Source of the DNA: Betaproteobacteria bacterium
GTDB taxonomy: Bacteria > Pseudomonadota > Gammaproteobacteria > Burkholderiales > Rhodocyclaceae
Assembly: GCA_009779265.1 (NCBI GenBank)
Contig: WREP01000019.1
Span: forward strand, 1 to 48,655
Direction: 5' to 3'
Length of the DNA stretch: 48,655 nucleotides
Below the pieces are notes generated by a model. The model was not told where the DNA came from. It worked only from the letters and a program-made list of their open reading frames with translations, and did no database searches. This document shows positions 1 through 7,943 of the stretch, piece by piece. The first letter of the stretch is position 1, and every line of letters begins with the position of its first letter. A program made the position numbers and the translations under genes.

Positions 1-1
1 A

Positions 2-256
2 ATAGGCAAAAAACTGTTTGTCAGTCTTTTAAAAATGGTTCAAGATAAATACAAATTAAAGAGCGCCATTTTACTGGTAAATAGCGATTGGGCGAGCGCC
101 TATAAAATGTATCAAAAAGAAGGTTTTAAAACGATCGCCAAGATACCTGATTTCTTTCCGGTGTCCGAAAACCACAATGCCGGCAACGCGCTTTCCGGAA
201 CCGGCATTGTCATGAGAAAACTCTTGCGCAACGAATATGGGTCGGAGCCTTGGTAG
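2..256 (+). CDS. GNAT-type N-acetyltransferase, C-terminal part (cut by window edge)
   Basis: The reading frame is open from base 2 to a TAG stop at 254-256, so the true start lies before the window. The visible 84 residues resemble the end of a GNAT acetyltransferase: a beta strand (SAILLVNSDW), then the typical A-Y-x-x-Y-x-x-x-GF stretch (ASAYKMYQKEGF) that forms the last helix and strand near the acetyl-CoA site. The substrate cannot be told. An internal ATG at 35 exists but would give a fragment lacking the acetyl-CoA binding core, so I treat it as internal. The gene is richer in A/T than its neighbours (many AAA, AAT and ATA codons), which may mean recent acquisition. Confidence 0.65.
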   Translation: MGKKLFVSLLKMVQDKYKLKSAILLVNSDWASAYKMYQKEGFKTIAKIPDFFPVSENHNAGNALSGTGIVMRKLLRNEYGSEPW

Positions 257-304
257 GCTGGTGAGAAACTTGCCACTTTTGTTCTGTTGTGGTAATAGAG
301 GACA

Positions 305-337
305 GGTCACGGTTACCCAACAAGGGAAATCGTGACC
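305..337. terminator. Hairpin between GNAT gene and lyase gene
   Basis: GGTCACG at 305-311 pairs perfectly with CGTGACC at 331-337, and an inner CCC/GGG pair tightens the loop. A pyrimidine-rich stretch follows. It could end the acetyltransferase transcript or act in the leader of the lyase gene that starts at 404. It lacks a clean run of T, so terminator function is an inference. Confidence 0.4.
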
Positions 338-403
338 GCCACCATTTTCTTCTACTATTTTTGAGTTTCACTATTTTCATATCTTTTCCGGGGAGCCTTG
401 TTC

Positions 404-1852
404 ATGCCTAAAGTGACTTATTTCAGCGGTGAAAACTTTCCATTGGAAATGCATAAGGTTCGCATCATTCAGAAACTCACCCTCCTCCCCGTGGAAAAGC
501 GCCTCGCTGCCATCGAGAATGCCGGGTACAACACCTTCCTCCTGGAAAACAAGGATGTCTTTCTGGACATGCTGACCGATTCCGGGGTCAACGCGATGTC
601 CGACCGCCAACAGGCCGCCATGCTCATCGCCGACGACGCCTACGCCGGTTCGGCGACTTATACGCGCCTGTTCGACAAGCTCGTCGAAATATTCGGGATG
701 AATTATTTCCTCCCCACCCACCAGGGACGCGCGGCGGAAAACATTCTGTCCAGGTCACTGATCAAGCCGGGCCAGGTAACGCCCATGAACTACCACTTCA
801 CCACCACCAAGGCGCATATCGTGGCCAATGGCGGCAGGCTTGTCGAATTGGTCATCCCGGAAGGGCTTTCGGTGACGGGAGACCATCCTTTCAAGGGCAA
901 CCTGGATATCGCGGCGCTGGAAAAACTGATTGCCGACGAGGGCCAGGATGCCGTCGCCTTCGTGCGTATGGAAGCGGGAACCAACCTCATCGGCGGGCAG
1001 CCGTTTTCTATGGAAAACCTTCGTCAGGTGCGCGACGTGTGCGCCCGGCACGGCATCATTCTCATGATGGATGCCTCCCTCCTGGCGGACAACCTCTATT
1101 TCATCAAAACGCGCGAGGCGGAGTTCGCAAACACCTCCATCGCCGAGATTACCCGCGCCATGGCGGACTGCTGCGACATTATTTATTTCTCCGCCCGCAA
1201 GCTGGGCTTTGGCCGCGGGGGCGGCATCTGCATCCGCGACGAAGCGATGTACAGGCGGCTGCGTAGTCTGGTTCCCATGTATGAAGGCTTTCTCACCTAT
1301 GGCGGCATGTCCGTGCGCGAGATGGAAGCCATCGTCGTCGGTCTGGATGAAACCATGGACGAGGACATGATCAACCAGGGGCCCCTGTTCATCGAGCACA
1401 TCGTACAGACGCTCGACAAGGCGGGCGTTCCCGTGGTCACTCCGGCGGGCGGCCTGGGCGCGCATGTGGATGCCCTGCGCTTCGTGGATCATATCGACCA
1501 GCGGCAATACCCTTCGGCGGCGCTTACGGCGGCTATTTACATTGCTTCCGGCGTGCGCGGAATGGAGCGCGGAACCCTCTCCGAACAGCGCAACGAGGAC
1601 GGCACGGAACCCCTGGCCAATATGGAATTGGTCCGCCTGGCGGTGCCGCGGCGCGTATTTACGCTCTCGCAAGCCAATTACGCCATCGACCGTATCCGCT
1701 GGCTGCACGCCCACCGGCGCATCGTGGGCGGCCTCAAGTGGGTCGAAGAACCGGAAATCCTGCGCTTTTTCTACGGCCGCCTGGAGCCGGTGGGCGACTG
1801 GCAGCACGAACTGGTTGCTGCCTTCCGCAAGGAATTTGGGGAAAGTCTCTGA
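404..1852 (+). CDS. Tyrosine phenol-lyase-like beta-eliminating lyase (tryptophanase family)
   Basis: PLP enzyme of the tryptophanase/tyrosine phenol-lyase family, which splits aromatic amino acids to the ring compound, pyruvate and ammonia. The ATG at 404 is chosen over the in-frame TTG at 398 because GGGGAG at 390-395 is well spaced from it; this gives 482 residues, close to the usual 456-480. The Schiff-base lysine is K266 in FSARKLGFGRGG. Other family marks are AYAGS, PTHQGRAAEN, LVRLAVPRRVFT and LRFFYGRL. GVRGMERG (R389) matches the tyrosine phenol-lyase motif whose arginine (R381 in Citrobacter) contacts the phenol; tryptophanases lack it. I therefore favour tyrosine phenol-lyase activity, but overall divergence leaves the substrate open. 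No tryptophan-rich leader peptide is seen upstream. Confidence 0.85.
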   Translation: MPKVTYFSGENFPLEMHKVRIIQKLTLLPVEKRLAAIENAGYNTFLLENKDVFLDMLTDSGVNAMSDRQQAAMLIADDAYAGSATYTRLFDKLVEIFGMNYFLPTHQGRAAENILSRSLIKPGQVTPMNYHFTTTKAHIVANGGRLVELVIPEGLSVTGDHPFKGNLDIAALEKLIADEGQDAVAFVRMEAGTNLIGGQPFSMENLRQVRDVCARHGIILMMDASLLADNLYFIKTREAEFANTSIAEITRAMADCCDIIYFSARKLGFGRGGGICIRDEAMYRRLRSLVPMYEGFLTYGGMSVREMEAIVVGLDETMDEDMINQGPLFIEHIVQTLDKAGVPVVTPAGGLGAHVDALRFVDHIDQRQYPSAALTAAIYIASGVRGMERGTLSEQRNEDGTEPLANMELVRLAVPRRVFTLSQANYAIDRIRWLHAHRRIVGGLKWVEEPEILRFFYGRLEPVGDWQHELVAAFRKEFGESL

Positions 1853-1856
1853 TCAG

Positions 1857-1977
1857 CAGCCCGGGTTGCAGGTTGGACAAGGCCAAAGGCCGCTGTCCGG
1901 CGTTTGTGAAGCCTCTGACGCGAAGCCTCACTGTCTTGCGCTGCTGCGCAGCGGACGGGGCAAGCAACCCGGGGCTG
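1857..1977. repeat. Intergenic element with 13/14-bp inverted ends
   Basis: CAGCCCGGGTTGC at 1857-1869 is the inverted copy of GCAACCCGGGGCTG at 1964-1977, one base apart in length. Inside are further small palindromes, including a GTTGGACAAGG...GCTGTCC unit (1872-1897) with the same layout as the repeats at 21791 and 36854. The element fills nearly the whole gap between the lyase and psd genes. It is best read as a REP/MITE-like palindromic repeat. Confidence 0.5.
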
Positions 1978-1983
1978 TATAAT
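1978..1983 (+). promoter_or_regulatory. Candidate -10 box for psd
   Basis: A perfect TATAAT lies immediately after the inverted-repeat element and 33 bases before the psd GTG start. No good -35 hexamer is visible 16-18 bases upstream, where the repeat arm sits, so promoter strength is uncertain. Confidence 0.4.
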
Positions 1984-2016
1984 TAGAAGTTTACTTTTTT
2001 TCGCCGCTCCCTGCCC

Positions 2017-2871
2017 GTGTCCGATCGCCTCGCTGTTCTGCCCCAATACCTACTGCCCAAGCGGGCGCTCACTACGCTCGCCGGCAAGTTCGCCGGGGCC
2101 AAGGCGGGGCGCCTGACCACCGGCTTCATTCGCTGGTTCGTCGGCCGCTATGGCGTCGACATGAGCGAGGCCGCCGAGCCGGACATCGGCGCTTACAAGA
2201 GTTTCAACCAATTCTTCACCCGACCCTTGAAGGAGGGCGCCCGCCCCTTGGCCGAGGCGGATTTCCTCTGCCCGGTGGATGGCGCGATCAGCCAATTCGG
2301 CGTCATCGAACGCGACCGGATTTTCCAGGCCAAGGGCCACGCTTATTCGACGACTGCCCTGCTCGGCGGCGACCACAAGCTGGCGGCGCAATTCGAGAAT
2401 GGCAGCTTCGCCACGCTTTATCTGAGTCCGCGCGACTATCACCGCATCCACATGCCGTGTGACGGCAAGCTGCGGCGCATGATCTACGTGCCCGGCGCGC
2501 TGTTCTCGGTCAACCCGACCACGGCGCGCGGCGTGCCCGGTTTGTTCGCCAGGAATGAGCGCGTCGTTTGCGTCTTCGATTCCGTCGCCGGGCCGTTCGT
2601 GCTGACCCTGGTTGGCGCCACCATCGTCGGCAGCATGGCGACGGTCTGGCATGGCGTGGTCAATCCACCGCGCCCCGGCGTCATCCGCGAATGGCGCTAC
2701 GAGGAACAGAATGTCACGTTGAACAAGGGCGAGGAAATGGGCCGCTTCCTGCTTGGCTCGACCGTCGTCATGCTCTTTCCGAAGAACACGCTCGACTTCA
2801 ACCCGGCCTGGCGGCCGGCGGCGGCGATCCGTATGGGCGAGGCAATGGGGAGCCGACCCGAGGCGGCTTGA
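2017..2871 (+). CDS. psd: Phosphatidylserine decarboxylase proenzyme
   Basis: Decarboxylates phosphatidylserine to phosphatidylethanolamine at the inner membrane, the last step in making the main membrane lipid. The 284-residue product has the bacterial type I Psd layout. The self-cleavage motif LGST has its serine at residue 248, which becomes the pyruvoyl group of the small alpha chain. The proposed protease triad is present: Asp in PVDGAIS and His in DYHRIHMPC, plus that serine. SFNQFFTRPLKEGARP is the conserved N-terminal block. The start is GTG at 2017; no clear Shine-Dalgarno is visible. It stands alone, unlike the Psd-PssA arrangement of some relatives. Confidence 0.95.
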   Translation: MSDRLAVLPQYLLPKRALTTLAGKFAGAKAGRLTTGFIRWFVGRYGVDMSEAAEPDIGAYKSFNQFFTRPLKEGARPLAEADFLCPVDGAISQFGVIERDRIFQAKGHAYSTTALLGGDHKLAAQFENGSFATLYLSPRDYHRIHMPCDGKLRRMIYVPGALFSVNPTTARGVPGLFARNERVVCVFDSVAGPFVLTLVGATIVGSMATVWHGVVNPPRPGVIREWRYEEQNVTLNKGEEMGRFLLGSTVVMLFPKNTLDFNPAWRPAAAIRMGEAMGSRPEAA

Positions 2872-2946
2872 ACACCGGCGTGATCCGACTGGACACTCCC
2901 TCCTGAACTCCCGGATACTGTTATATTTTCATTCCGGAGAGATTCC

Positions 2947-3927
2947 ATGACCGCCTCGCGCCTCGCCTTGTCCGGCCTGTTCCGCCGCTTGCTCGCCTGC
3001 CTGTTTCTGTTCGCTGCCGGTTTCGCCGCTGCCGAAGCGCCGTCGCAGAAGGCCCAGGCGCCTGGCTACTACCGCCTGATGCTCGGCCAGTTTGAAGTCA
3101 CGGCCTTGTACGACGGCGCCATCGCGCTCGATGAGAAAAAGTTCAAGAACATCTCCAGCCGCGACATGCAACGCCTGCTTGCCCGTCAGTTCCTGCAAGG
3201 GCCGGCGATCCAGACGGCGGTCAATGGCTATCTGGTCAATACCGGCGCCAAACTGATCCTGATCGACGCCGGCGCCGCCAAGCTGTTCGGCCCCAGCCTC
3301 GGCCACATCGTCGACAATCTGCAAGCCGCCGGCTACCGGCCGGAACAGGTGGACGTTGTGCTAATCACGCACCTGCATGGCGACCATGTAAATGGTCTGG
3401 TCAGCAGCGATGGCCAGCGCGTTTTCGCCAATGCCGAGATCTGGTCGGCCAAGGCCGACAACGATTTCTGGCTGAGCGAAGAAGTCGCCGCCATGGCCCC
3501 CGCCGAGGCGCAGGGCTTTTTCAAGATGGCGCGCGATGCCGCCGCGCCTTATCTGGCGGCGGGCAAGTGGAAAACTTTTGCCAGCGACCAGGAACTGCTG
3601 CCCGGCGTCAACAGCATCGACACCTGCGGCCATACGCCCGGTCACGCCAGTTACCTGATCGCCAGCGGCGAGCAACGCCTGCTGGTGCTCGGCGACGTGG
3701 TGCACAATCATGCCGTGCAATTCGCCCGCCCCGAGGTCGCGTTTGAATTCGATACCGACCCGCGTCAGGCGGTAGCCACCCGCAAGCGCGTCTTTACTTA
3801 TGCGGCCAAGGAAAAGCTGCTGGTCGCCGGCATGCACCTGCCCTTCCCCGGCATCGGCCATGTGCGCAAGGAAGAGAAAGGCTTTGCCTGGGTGCCGGCA
3901 GAGTTCGCGCCGCTACCGGCGCCGTAG
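2947..3927 (+). CDS. Exported metallo-beta-lactamase-fold hydrolase (methyl parathion hydrolase/lactonase-like)
   Basis: A 326-residue MBL-fold protein with an N-terminal signal peptide (basic start, hydrophobic core LLACLFLFAAGFA, AAA-type cleavage near residue 29), so probably periplasmic. The two-metal site is complete: THLHGDHVNG, His in CGHTPGHAS, Asp in LVLGDVVH, and a late His in GMHLPFPGIGH. The layout (YRLMLGQFEVTALYDG near the mature start, late GMHLPFPG block) matches the subgroup of methyl parathion hydrolase and quorum-quenching lactonases. The natural substrate cannot be told; an ester or lactone is plausible. GGAGAG at 2936-2941 supports the ATG at 2947. Confidence 0.85.
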   Translation: MTASRLALSGLFRRLLACLFLFAAGFAAAEAPSQKAQAPGYYRLMLGQFEVTALYDGAIALDEKKFKNISSRDMQRLLARQFLQGPAIQTAVNGYLVNTGAKLILIDAGAAKLFGPSLGHIVDNLQAAGYRPEQVDVVLITHLHGDHVNGLVSSDGQRVFANAEIWSAKADNDFWLSEEVAAMAPAEAQGFFKMARDAAAPYLAAGKWKTFASDQELLPGVNSIDTCGHTPGHASYLIASGEQRLLVLGDVVHNHAVQFARPEVAFEFDTDPRQAVATRKRVFTYAAKEKLLVAGMHLPFPGIGHVRKEEKGFAWVPAEFAPLPAP

Positions 3928-3945
3928 GGGCGGTAAGGGAAATGG

Positions 3946-3961
3946 GGCGGGTTTTCCCGCC
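3946..3961. terminator. Short GC hairpin between convergent genes
   Basis: GGCGGG, TTTT loop, CCCGCC in the 39-bp gap between the convergent hydrolase and GGDEF/EAL genes. The stem is strong but there is no T-tract on either strand, so it is only a possible terminator. Confidence 0.35.
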
Positions 3962-3966
3962 GTCGT

Positions 3967-6756
3967 TCAGGAAGTAATGACCTTGGCGCTTTCCGCAAAG
4001 CACAAGCTGCCCTCGCGCAGACGTTGCGTCAGCGTTTCGGCGCTCATCGGCCGGCCATACAGATTGCCCTGTAGCACCTGACAGCCGATATCGGCGAGGA
4101 AAGCCTGCTGCTCCGGCGTTTCGACCCCCTCGGCCAGCACCTCCAGATGCAGGTAGTGGCCGAGCGCCACCACCGTGCGCGAGATGGCGGTGTCGCTCTC
4201 ATCGTGCGGCAGACCGCGGATGAAGGTACGGTCGATTTTCAGCCGGTCGAGGGGGAAAGTTTTCAGGTAGGAGAGCGAGGAATAGCCGGTGCCGAAGTCG
4301 TCGATGGCCGTGCGCACCCCCATCTTGCGCAGGTCGCGCAGCACGTCGACGGCGCTGCCGGCATTGGCGACCAGCGCCCCCTCGGTGATTTCCAGTTCGA
4401 GCAGATGCGCCGGCAGCCCGGATTCGGTCAGCGCCGTACGAATCATCGACAGCAGATCGCTCTGACGAAACTGACGGCCGGAGAGATTGACCGCCACCGT
4501 CATCTCGCGACCGAATTCGCCGATCCAGGCGCGCGCCTGGCGACAGGCTTCGTGCAGCACCCATTCGCCGATCGGGATAATCAGGCCGGTTTCCTCGGCG
4601 ATGGGAATGAACTGCACCGGCGAAACGCTGCCCAGTTGCGGATTGCGCCAGCGCAGCAGGGCTTCGACGCCGAGCAGCCGGTTGCCCTGGGGGTCGATCT
4701 GCGGCTGATATTCGAGGCTGAATTCGCCGTTGGCCAGAGCCTGGCGCAACATGCCTTCAACGGTCAGCAAACGGACGCCCTCGACATTCATCTCGGCCGA
4801 ATAGAAACGATAGGTAGCACGCCCATCTTCCTTGGCGCGATACATCGCCAGCTCGGCATTGCGTTCGAGCACCGCGACATCCTCGCCATCGTCGGGAAAA
4901 ACGGCGACGCCGATACTGACCGTGACGTGCAATTGATGCCCGCTGGCGGTTATCGGCTTCTGGAACGCGCTCAACAGCTTTTCGCAGACGAGGCCGACAT
5001 TCTGGATCAAGGCAATGTCCTCAAGCAGCGCCGCGAAGAAATCGCCGCCCAGCCGCGCCACCGTGTCGAAGGAGCGGACAGTGCGGTGGATGCGCTTGGC
5101 GCTGAGCAGCAACACCTCGTCGCCGACGGCATGGCTGAGCGAATCGTTGATCAGCTTGAAGCGGTCGAGGCCAATTTTCAGCACGGCGAAGCGCTTCTGG
5201 TTCTTGTGCGCCTGCGTCACCGCGTACTCGACCGCCATCCGCCAGGCTTCACGCGACAACAGGCCAGTCAGGGTATCGAAGGTGCGCAGGCGTTCGAGCA
5301 GTTCCTCGGCCTTCTTGTATTGGCTCAGATCAATGCCCATGATGACGTAATTGCTGATCGTGCTCTCCGGTTCGTCGCGCACCGCGACGATGGACAGCAG
5401 GACCGGATAGATTTCGCCATTGCGGCGGCGGTTCCACACCTCGCCCTGCCAATTGCCGTCGCGCTCCAGGCGATCCCACATAGCGGCATGGAAAGCGGCG
5501 TCGTGGTGACTGGATTTCAGATAAAGGGAAGCATGGCGGTTGATCAATTCGTCGTGCGAATAACCGCTGATCCGGCTGAAAGCCGGATTGGCCTTGATGA
5601 TGCGCAAGCCCGCATCGGTGACGAGCATGGCCTCGATGCTGCTGGCAAACATCTTGTCGGCCAGATTCAGATCGGCCTCGGCTTTTTTGCTGTTACGCAG
5701 CATCTGACGAACCAGCAGGCCGATCAACAGAAAGGCGACGAGCGCCGAAACAATGTTGAAAATCAGCCAATCGCGGGCCTCACCCTGGCGTTCGGCGGCC
5801 AATTTGTCGATGGCCATGACCAGTTCGCTCTCGATCGCCTGCATGGCGTCGATCCGCTGCGCAGACACGGTGAACCATTGTTCGGCGCCGATCATCTGCA
5901 TCGGCGACTGGGCAGCGCTCTGCTCGATGGCAACAATGCGCTGGCGGATCGCTTCGAGTTCCTGGATATAACTGCTACTGGCGAAATGTTGCTGCTTATC
6001 CAGCGCGTCGCGCACCAGGAAATAGAACTGGGTCAGACTGGACTCGCTGGCGCGCAGCCGATAGTAAGACGCTGCCTGCGAATAATGACCGAAATCGCCC
6101 ACCGCCAGCAACGCCGCAATCACGGCCAGTTCCTGCTCGGCCGCCTCTCTGGCGCGGAGGAAGGAAAGCAGCGCCAGTTGCGACGCCGCCATGCGACCGT
6201 TCGCATCGACGCGGCCAAGTGGCAAGGCCAGCAACTGCTCGATCCAGACGCTATAACGCTGCACCACCACGTCGTAGGGGACGCGCCGCGCCTCGACCGC
6301 CGCGCGCAGTTCACGCAACCCGGTCAGATCCGGGTCGGCCGCCGGGCCAATGGGCAACGCGGCGCCCCAAACCGTGAACGCTTTACCGACCCGCCTCAGG
6401 ACATCATCGGTTGTAGCCAATTGCCGGATCCGCGCCTGCGCGAAATCGAGGACACTAGGCGCCGCTCTCGTTTCAGCGCGATTCCGCACTGGCGTCAGGC
6501 GGTTGCCGGGCGAAACCAGATAGCTGCTCGACAAACCGCGCTCCAACTGCAACTGCCGCACGGCCCGGCTGATATCGGCGGTGGCCTCGATCCAGCCGCG
6601 CACTGCCGTCGCGTAGCTCAGTTCCGCCTGACTGCCGATCAAACCGCGTCCGGCGAAAACGATCAGGGCGGCGGAAAAGGCAAGCAACAGCCAATAGCGC
6701 CACCCGACTCTTTCATGCCAGCGCAGCCAAGCCGAAATTACCCGATCCGTAGTCAT
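3967..6756 (-). CDS. Membrane NIT-PAS-GGDEF-EAL protein with degenerate GGDEF
   Basis: A 929-residue cyclic-di-GMP signalling protein. Order: transmembrane segment (about 18-39); periplasmic NIT domain, recognisable by RQLQLERGLSSSYLVSPG, a fold linked to nitrate/nitrite sensing; second membrane segment (about 330-353); PAS domain; GGDEF; EAL. The GGDEF signature reads GGDFF, replacing the catalytic Glu, so cyclase activity is probably lost, yet an RxxD inhibitory-site motif (RSFD) sits five residues before it. The EAL side looks intact: VEALLRW, VNLSGRQF, ELEITEG, IDDFGTGYSS, LKIDRTFI, AEGVET and the late Gln in QGNLYGRP. The likely net role is a c-di-GMP phosphodiesterase gated by an extracellular signal and perhaps by GTP or c-di-GMP binding to the dead GGDEF domain. 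Confidence 0.9.
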   Translation of the reverse strand: MTTDRVISAWLRWHERVGWRYWLLLAFSAALIVFAGRGLIGSQAELSYATAVRGWIEATADISRAVRQLQLERGLSSSYLVSPGNRLTPVRNRAETRAAPSVLDFAQARIRQLATTDDVLRRVGKAFTVWGAALPIGPAADPDLTGLRELRAAVEARRVPYDVVVQRYSVWIEQLLALPLGRVDANGRMAASQLALLSFLRAREAAEQELAVIAALLAVGDFGHYSQAASYYRLRASESSLTQFYFLVRDALDKQQHFASSSYIQELEAIRQRIVAIEQSAAQSPMQMIGAEQWFTVSAQRIDAMQAIESELVMAIDKLAAERQGEARDWLIFNIVSALVAFLLIGLLVRQMLRNSKKAEADLNLADKMFASSIEAMLVTDAGLRIIKANPAFSRISGYSHDELINRHASLYLKSSHHDAAFHAAMWDRLERDGNWQGEVWNRRRNGEIYPVLLSIVAVRDEPESTISNYVIMGIDLSQYKKAEELLERLRTFDTLTGLLSREAWRMAVEYAVTQAHKNQKRFAVLKIGLDRFKLINDSLSHAVGDEVLLLSAKRIHRTVRSFDTVARLGGDFFAALLEDIALIQNVGLVCEKLLSAFQKPITASGHQLHVTVSIGVAVFPDDGEDVAVLERNAELAMYRAKEDGRATYRFYSAEMNVEGVRLLTVEGMLRQALANGEFSLEYQPQIDPQGNRLLGVEALLRWRNPQLGSVSPVQFIPIAEETGLIIPIGEWVLHEACRQARAWIGEFGREMTVAVNLSGRQFRQSDLLSMIRTALTESGLPAHLLELEITEGALVANAGSAVDVLRDLRKMGVRTAIDDFGTGYSSLSYLKTFPLDRLKIDRTFIRGLPHDESDTAISRTVVALGHYLHLEVLAEGVETPEQQAFLADIGCQVLQGNLYGRPMSAETLTQRLREGSLCFAESAKVITS

Positions 6757-6897
6757 CGCAGCGGCTTATGCAGTACGAGGAAGAAAAAAGAAAAAGAAGA
6801 GCACATTTTTATGATATTTCAAAAAGTGCGGCAGCGCAGCAATATGTTATGATAACTAGATTGTTGAGATATTTGTTAACTATCGCAAGGATTCGCC
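6757..6897. promoter_or_regulatory. AT-rich divergent intergenic region
   Basis: These 141 bases separate the GGDEF/EAL gene from the hemerythrin gene, which are divergent. The stretch is far richer in A/T than its surroundings and must hold promoters for both, with TATGATAAC-like blocks near 6848-6856. I could not fix a -35/-10 pair with confidence. Confidence 0.35.
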
Positions 6898-7320
6898 ATG
6901 CATATCGTCTGGAGTCCCGCCCTCGAAACCGGACACCGGCAGATCGACCTGCAACATCAGGAACTGGTCGAAATGCTCAATGAATTGCTTGTGGCACTGG
7001 ATTCCGGTAGCGAATTCGCCGCGCTGAACGACATTCTGCCGCGCCTGAACAACTATGTGCTGTTCCACTTCGGCACCGAAGAAATGCTCATGCCCGGACT
7101 GCCTCCCGAAAGCGATCATGCCGCCAGCCATTGCCGTGCGCACCGCGATTTCACCGCCCGCGTCAATGCGCTGCGGATCAAGGTAGCCTCCGGCGAAAGA
7201 CCGGATGCCGGGCCACTGGCCGATTTTCTGCGCAACTGGCTGATTGATCACATCCAGCAAACCGACCGCGAACTGATCACCCTGCTCGCCGCTGGCCAGC
7301 CAAGGCCCTTGTCCGGCTAG
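6898..7320 (+). CDS. Bacteriohemerythrin
   Basis: A 140-residue single-domain hemerythrin, a four-helix bundle that binds O2 at a di-iron site. All seven expected ligands are visible in family spacing: His in DLQHQEL (H20), the H-x3-E pair in FHFGTEEM, the H-x3-H pair in SHCRAHRDF, and the H-x4-D pair in DHIQQTDREL. No membrane segment or fused signalling domain is present, so it is a soluble carrier or sensor. AAGGA stands eight bases before the ATG. It is divergent from the NIT-GGDEF-EAL gene, so oxygen or nitrogen-oxide biology could link them; that is inference. Confidence 0.92.
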   Translation: MHIVWSPALETGHRQIDLQHQELVEMLNELLVALDSGSEFAALNDILPRLNNYVLFHFGTEEMLMPGLPPESDHAASHCRAHRDFTARVNALRIKVASGERPDAGPLADFLRNWLIDHIQQTDRELITLLAAGQPRPLSG

Positions 7321-7381
7321 GCGGCATCCTGTCCGTTTTCGCATCAAGGCATGCGCGGGAGCGGCTGAAAGAAGGACGACC

Positions 7382-7891
7382 ATGGCTGATTTCCTGCAAG
7401 CTTACGAGTCCATGATCCGCAACGAGGGCGGTTACAAGCTCACCAACGTGGCGGGCGACCGGGGCGGCATGACCTATGCCGGCATCGCCCGCAACATGAA
7501 CCCGACCTGGCCGGGTTGGGCCGAGATCGACCAAGGCGAGATCCCGGATGTGAAAGTGGTGCGCCGCTTCTACCGGACCAATTTCTGGACCCCGGTGCGC
7601 GGCAAGGACATCGTCAATCAGGACGTGGCCCGCAACATTTTCGATTTCGCCGTCAATGCCGGCGTCACTACCTCGGTGCGCCTGGCGCAAACCGTGGCCG
7701 GCGCGACGCCGGACGGCAAGTTCGGCCCGCTCACATTGGCCGCCATCAACGCGATGAATCCGCAACTCTTCGTGCCAGCCTTCGCCCTGGCCAAGATCGC
7801 TCGTTACCGCGACATCGTGACCAAGGACAGCACGCAGCAGAAGTTCCTTTTGGGCTGGATCAACCGGGTACTGCGGGAAGCAGCCGTATAA
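7382..7891 (+). CDS. GH108-family lysozyme (phage endolysin-like)
   Basis: A 169-residue peptidoglycan hydrolase. The N-terminal half carries the GH108 catalytic motif RNEGGY, with E15 as the expected acid, followed by AGDRGGMTYAGIAR. The C-terminal half (DFAVNAGVTTSVRLAQTVAG...DGKFGPLT) matches the peptidoglycan-binding region that always follows GH108. There is no signal peptide, so it needs a holin or similar to reach the wall. Such genes usually sit in prophages or secretion clusters, but no other phage gene is next to it; the neighbour downstream is a toxin-antitoxin pair. AAGGA precedes the ATG. Confidence 0.88.
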   Translation: MADFLQAYESMIRNEGGYKLTNVAGDRGGMTYAGIARNMNPTWPGWAEIDQGEIPDVKVVRRFYRTNFWTPVRGKDIVNQDVARNIFDFAVNAGVTTSVRLAQTVAGATPDGKFGPLTLAAINAMNPQLFVPAFALAKIARYRDIVTKDSTQQKFLLGWINRVLREAAV

Positions 7892-7908
7892 ACCCGTACA
7901 GCGCAGCC

Positions 7909-7936
7909 TTGCTATCTGTAATCGAATGGATACAAT
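7909..7936 (+). promoter_or_regulatory. Candidate promoter of the toxin-antitoxin pair
   Basis: TTGCTA (7909-7914) and TACAAT (7931-7936) are separated by 16 bases and each match the sigma-70 consensus well. The predicted transcription start falls near 7942-7944, on the ATG at 7944. The pair is usually self-repressed through the antitoxin, but I see no clear operator palindrome. Confidence 0.45.
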
Positions 7937-7943
7937 GGTGAGC

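Noticed and set aside
288..410. Possible TnaC-like leader peptide before the lyase
   Set aside because: A 40-codon GTG-started frame exists, but it has no Trp codon and no key Trp-Pro pattern, and no ribosome binding site.
4147..6852. 901-codon open frame on the plus strand
   Set aside because: It lies wholly antisense to the NIT-PAS-GGDEF-EAL gene and its product has no recognisable domain; long antisense frames are expected in GC-rich DNA.
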